Shown here piece after piece: positions 61,037 to 64,000 of a DNA stretch of 64,000 bases; position 1 is the stretch's first letter; every line of letters begins with the position of its first letter. The position numbers and the translations under genes were made by a program. Source of the stretch: Amycolatopsis deserti (GTDB lineage Bacteria > Actinomycetota > Actinomycetes > Mycobacteriales > Pseudonocardiaceae). The DNA lies in assembly GCF_014653945.1 (NCBI RefSeq), contig NZ_BNAU01000006.1, forward strand, positions 310,001 through 374,000, written 5' to 3'. The notes below the pieces were generated by a model. That model did no database searches and had not been told where the DNA came from. It was given only the letters and a program-made list of their open reading frames with translations.

Positions 61037-62025
61037 CAGTTCGCCTTCCGCTCGCCGATGATCGACCGGGCCGCGAAGTTCACCGCGAAGGTCAGGACGA
61101 ACAGCACCAGACCGGCCGCGATGTAGGCACCGGCGGACGTGGGGTTGTTGAACTCGGCGTAGTTCGCGGCGATCTGCGACGCGAAGGTCGCGCCGCCGTC
61201 GAACACGCTCCAGTCGAAGAACTGCCCGCGCGGGATGTAGAGGATGACGGCCAGCGCGATGGTCTCGCCGAGGGCGCGGCCGAGGCCGAGCATCGACGCG
61301 CCGATGTAGCCCGCCTTGCCGAACGGCAGCACCGTCGTCCGGATGACCTCCCAGCGGGTGGCGCCGAGCGCGAGCGCGCCTTCGATGTGCGCGGTCGGCG
61401 TGCGCTCGAACACCTCGCGGGACAGCGACGTGATGATCGGCAGCAGCATCACGGCGAGCACCACGCCCGCGGTGAAGATCGTGCCCGAGTAGTTCGGGAA
61501 CACGTTGCCGGTGCCGAAGATCGGGATGAAGCCCAGCGTCTCGTTCAGCCACTGCGACACCGGCGCCATCGCCGGCGCGAGCACGAGGATGCCCCACAGG
61601 CCGAAGATGATCGAGGGCACCGCGGCCAGCAGATCGACGACGTAGGCGAACGGCCGCGCCAGCCGCTTCGGGGCGTACTGGGTCAGGAACAGTGCGATGC
61701 CCAGCGAGATCGGCATCGCGATGATCAGGGCCACCAGCGAGGTGTAGATGGTGACCAGCAGCAGGTCCAGGATGCCGAACCGCAGGTGGTTCGGGTCGCC
61801 GGTCTCCCAGATCCGGGAGGTGAGGAAGTTGACCTCGTTCGCGCCCAGTGCGGGAATCGCCTGCACCAGCAGGAAGATCCCGATCAGCGCGATGAGCGCG
61901 ACGACGAAGATGCCCGCGCCGGTGCTCAGGTTCTTGAAGATGCGGTCACCCGGCCGCACCTTCGCGGTCTTGTTCGGTGGGGCCAGTGAGGGGGTTCGCT
62001 CAGTGGCCGGTGGTTGCGCCGTAAT
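61036..62025 (-). CDS. pstC: Phosphate ABC transporter permease PstC, unusual start
   Basis: About 329 residues, six helices, with the EAA loop HIEGALALGATRWEVIRTTVLPFGKAGYIGASMLGLGRALGET. The start is unclear. The N-terminus typical of the family (TAQPPATERTPSLAPPNK) is in frame but has no ATG/GTG before it. An ATT at 62023-62025 stands 6 nt after GGAGG. GTG 62067 lies inside the hairpin at 62056-62090. GTG 61959 would remove the N-terminal tail. ATT is preferred tentatively. Confidence 0.85.
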   Translation of the reverse strand: MTAQPPATERTPSLAPPNKTAKVRPGDRIFKNLSTGAGIFVVALIALIGIFLLVQAIPALGANEVNFLTSRIWETGDPNHLRFGILDLLLVTIYTSLVALIIAMPISLGIALFLTQYAPKRLARPFAYVVDLLAAVPSIIFGLWGILVLAPAMAPVSQWLNETLGFIPIFGTGNVFPNYSGTIFTAGVVLAVMLLPIITSLSREVFERTPTAHIEGALALGATRWEVIRTTVLPFGKAGYIGASMLGLGRALGETIALAVILYIPRGQFFDWSVFDGGATFASQIAANYAEFNNPTSAGAYIAAGLVLFVLTFAVNFAARSIIGERKAN

Positions 62026-62055
62026 CGGGGGCCTCCGGGAGTGGTCTAGACGCAA

Positions 62056-62090
62056 GCGGACGCCCACCGGTGTCGCCGGTGGGCGTCCGC
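62056..62090 (-). terminator. Intercistronic hairpin between pstS and pstC
   Basis: A perfect 15-bp stem (GCGGACGCCCACCGG and complement) with a 5-nt loop, about 60 bp past the pstS stop. It probably gives partial termination or stabilises the pstS 3' end, so that binding protein is made in excess over the permeases. Confidence 0.75.
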
Positions 62091-62152
62091 CTTCGCGAGT
62101 GACTCGCTCATCAGTTACTCAGTGCAAACCGATCTGGGGATCGCGGCAAGCG

Positions 62153-63280
62153 TCAGGAGATCGCCTTGATCGAGGTCAGCACCTTCTCCTGCAGGGACTG
62201 CGGGAGCGGCACGAACCCCTTCTCGGCGATCGGCTGCTGGGCGGTGGTGGCCGCCACGGTCAGGAACGCCTTGATCGCCTTGGCGGTGTCGGCGTCGTAG
62301 CCCTTCGAGCAGACGATCTCGTACGTGGTCAGCAGCAGCGGGTAGGCACCCGGGGTGTTGCTGGCGTAGATCTTCTTCAGGTCCATGGCCAGGTCGTTGC
62401 TGCCCGGGGTGCGGAACGAGGCCGCGTCCAGGGCCTTGGCCACGTTCTCCGGGGTCAGCTCGACGGCGCCGGAGCCGCTGTCCAGCTTGGCGGCGCTCAG
62501 GCCGTCCTTGACGTAGGACGACTCGATGTAGCCGATGGCGCCGTCGGCGGCCCGGATGCCCGAGGCGACGCCGTTGGAGCCCTGGGCGCCGTTGCCGACG
62601 CCGCCCTTGAAGGCCTTGCCGGTGCCCTGCGTCCAGGCGCCCTTCGAGGCGGCCTCGAGGTAGGTCTGGAAGTTGTCGGTGGTGCCCGACTCGTCCGACC
62701 GCGAGAACACCTGGATCGGCTTGTCCGGCAGGTTGACGCCCGCGTTGAGGGCGGCGATGGCCGGGTCGTTCCACTTGGTGATCTGGCCGTTGAAGATCTT
62801 GGCCGCGACCTCGCCGTTCAGCGTGAGCGAGGAGACTCCGTCCAGCTTGTAGGCGATGGCCACCGGGCCGACGACCAGCGGCAGGTTCCACGCCTCGCCA
62901 CCGGCGCAGCGCTCGTTGGCCTTGGTCTGCTCGTCACCGGTCTTCAGCGGCGAGTCCGAGCCGCCGAAGTCGACCTGCTTCGCGGTGAACTGCTTGACGC
63001 CCGAGCCGGAGCCGGTCGCGTTGTAGTTCACGATCTGGCCGGCGCAGGCCTTGGTGTACTGCTGGGCGAAGATGTCCACCGCGGTCTTCTGGGCCGTCGA
63101 ACCCTCGCCGGTCAGCGGCGACTTGCCGCCGCACTCGACGTTCGCGGTCGCGGTCGGCGCGGTCGCCGCACCCGAGGTCTGGGTGTTGCCGGTCGAGGCC
63201 GGGTCCGTGCCACAGGCCGCGAGCACGAGGGCAGCGCTCGCTGCGATGCCGAGAGCACCCATCGGCCGCATGATCTTCAC
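62153..63280 (-). CDS. pstS: Phosphate-binding lipoprotein PstS
   Basis: 375 residues. The lipobox LVLAAC puts the lipid-modified Cys at residue 23. The phosphate-binding segments are GEGSTAQKTAVDIF, GSGSGVKQF, SDSPLKTGDE and SRSDESGTTDNFQ. GTG 63280 follows GGAGGACATGAA. The gene leads the pstSCAB operon, and a PHO box lies 75 bp upstream. Confidence 0.97.
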   Translation of the reverse strand: MKIMRPMGALGIAASAALVLAACGTDPASTGNTQTSGAATAPTATANVECGGKSPLTGEGSTAQKTAVDIFAQQYTKACAGQIVNYNATGSGSGVKQFTAKQVDFGGSDSPLKTGDEQTKANERCAGGEAWNLPLVVGPVAIAYKLDGVSSLTLNGEVAAKIFNGQITKWNDPAIAALNAGVNLPDKPIQVFSRSDESGTTDNFQTYLEAASKGAWTQGTGKAFKGGVGNGAQGSNGVASGIRAADGAIGYIESSYVKDGLSAAKLDSGSGAVELTPENVAKALDAASFRTPGSNDLAMDLKKIYASNTPGAYPLLLTTYEIVCSKGYDADTAKAIKAFLTVAATTAQQPIAEKGFVPLPQSLQEKVLTSIKAIS

Positions 63281-63354
63281 TTCATGTCCTCCAGCTATTG
63301 AAAGCCATTCGTCGCAACCGGACATTAGGCAGCACGGGTGGACGCGCGCCTCTG

Positions 63355-63376
63355 TACAGATGAACGCAAAGTGAAC
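63355..63376 (-). promoter_or_regulatory. PHO box upstream of pstS
   Basis: Read leftward, two adjacent 11-nt units GTTCACTTTGC and GTTCATCTGTA. They match the phoU box (55149-55170) in repeat length and in the GTTCA core, as expected for PhoP control. Confidence 0.75.
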
Positions 63377-63495
63377 AAGGCCGCCAATGTGAGCGGGACA
63401 ACGTCACTCGAACGGGCGTCGTGTCCGGCCCGTGACCTGCGGGTACGCGATCCGTGACGGAAGGTTGGCGCAGGGTTAACGTAACGGAACAGTGA

Positions 63496-64000
63496 TCACC
63501 GTTCGTACTGGACGTCGACCTCGTGCCGGGTGAACCCGAGCCGCGAGTAGACGGCGATCGCGGGCGCGTTGTCACCCTCCACGTACAGGATCACCTGCGG
63601 CAGGCCGCGGTCCCGGAGGTAGCGCAGGCCGGCCAGGGTCAGCGCCCTGCCCAGCCCGCCGCCCTGGGCGCCCGGGTCGACGCCGACGACGTAGACCTCG
63701 CCGGTCTCCCGCCCGCCGAAGCGGTGCGGGTTGGCCGGGTGGACCTTCGTCCAGTGGAAGCCGAGCAGCTTGCCCGCGCTGTCCTCGGCCAGGAAGAACC
63801 CGTCCGCGTCGAACCAGTCCGCGGCCTCTTCGGCCCGCAGGTCGTCGACGGTGAGCCGGCCCTGCTCCGGGTGCCAGTCGAAGGCACGCGCGTTGACCTC
63901 GATGACGGCCTGCTCGTCCCGGCCGGGCACGAAGGTGCGCAGCGAGACGCCCTCGGGCAGCCGGGGTTCGGGCCAGTCCGGGTCGACCGGGGTGTGCATG
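63496..64000 (-). CDS. mshD: Mycothiol synthase, C-terminal acetyltransferase half (cut by window edge)
   Basis: 168 residues remain before the right edge. The GNAT domain reads [69 protein letters not shown] and [28 protein letters not shown], which is the MshD signature. MshD acetylates Cys-GlcN-Ins in the last step of mycothiol synthesis. The first visible Met (63999) is internal; full MshD is about 300 residues with a second GNAT half upstream. Confidence 0.93.
   Translation of the reverse strand, partial: MHTPVDPDWPEPRLPEGVSLRTFVPGRDEQAVIEVNARAFDWHPEQGRLTVDDLRAEEAADWFDADGFFLAEDSAGKLLGFHWTKVHPANPHRFGGRETGEVYVVGVDPGAQGGGLGRALTLAGLRYLRDRGLPQVILYVEGDNAPAIAVYSRLGFTRHEVDVQYER

Noticed and set aside
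1-64000. tRNA, rRNA, insertion sequence, integrase or attachment site
   Set aside because: Read through on both strands; no cloverleaf, rRNA motif, transposase or integrase sequence was recognised.

Overview
The window is high-GC actinobacterial chromosome, most like a mycolate- or mycothiol-producing member of the Pseudonocardiaceae (Amycolatopsis-like). The evidence is a mycothiol synthase end (right edge), a mycothiol-dependent maleylpyruvate isomerase-type enzyme, an F420-type luciferase-like oxidoreductase, GTP-dependent PEP carboxykinase, frequent GTG starts, and a FadE5/FadA2/FabG4/HtdX set like that of mycobacteria. I see no rRNA, tRNA, CRISPR array, insertion sequence or prophage. 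Genes are dense, often with 1-4 bp overlaps, and strong hairpin terminators sit between many convergent pairs.

Layout. 1-4.6 kb: a partial unknown gene, then an ABC-2 exporter (permease + ATPase) beside a NarL-type two-component system. 4.7-9.3 kb: two dynamin-like GTPases flanking a GrpE-like protein, then an Asp-rich repeat protein. 9.7-12.4 kb: pckG and an F420-type oxidoreductase. 12.5-24.5 kb: small regulators, a secreted S33 peptidase, a DUF3311 + sodium:solute symporter pair, a peroxidase-related enzyme, a MarR-GNAT fusion, an MFS/HxlR pair with crowded 5' ends, an AAA ATPase, a DoxX protein, a LuxR regulator and a SnoaL-like protein.

24.4-29.7 kb: lipid island of thiolase (FadA2-like) divergent from FabG4-like and HtdX-like genes, with a convergent TetR gene and an SCP2 protein. 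A related FadE5-like gene is at 42.2-44.0 kb. A similar palindrome (core TACYYGTGRGTA) lies upstream of both loci, so they may form one regulon. 29.7-36 kb: an internally deleted alpha/beta hydrolase, a methyltransferase, a thioredoxin-NHL protein, and a TetR-regulated membrane protein with a fused C-terminal beta domain. 36-51.7 kb: GroES-like, VanW, leucine-rich repeat, ArsR/SRPBCC, Mug glycosylase, VOC, methyltransferase, VanZ, secreted 5'-nucleotidase, flavin reductase and GGDEF genes.

52-64 kb: a cell-wall LCP ligase with a very long repetitive N-terminal part, then phosphate homeostasis. phoU (55.2 kb) and pstSCAB (59.3-63.3 kb, minus strand) each carry a PHO-box-like direct repeat. Between them lie a small alarmone synthetase, a DMT exporter, an antibiotic-monooxygenase-fold gene with three decayed partial copies beside it, and an MmyB-type regulator. 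The window ends inside mshD.

The items most worth a second look are the dynamin/GrpE-like locus, the decayed monooxygenase tandem array, the shared fatty-acid operator, the LCP repeat region, the apparent lack of ordinary start codons for pstC and the HxlR gene, and the in-frame-deleted hydrolase.
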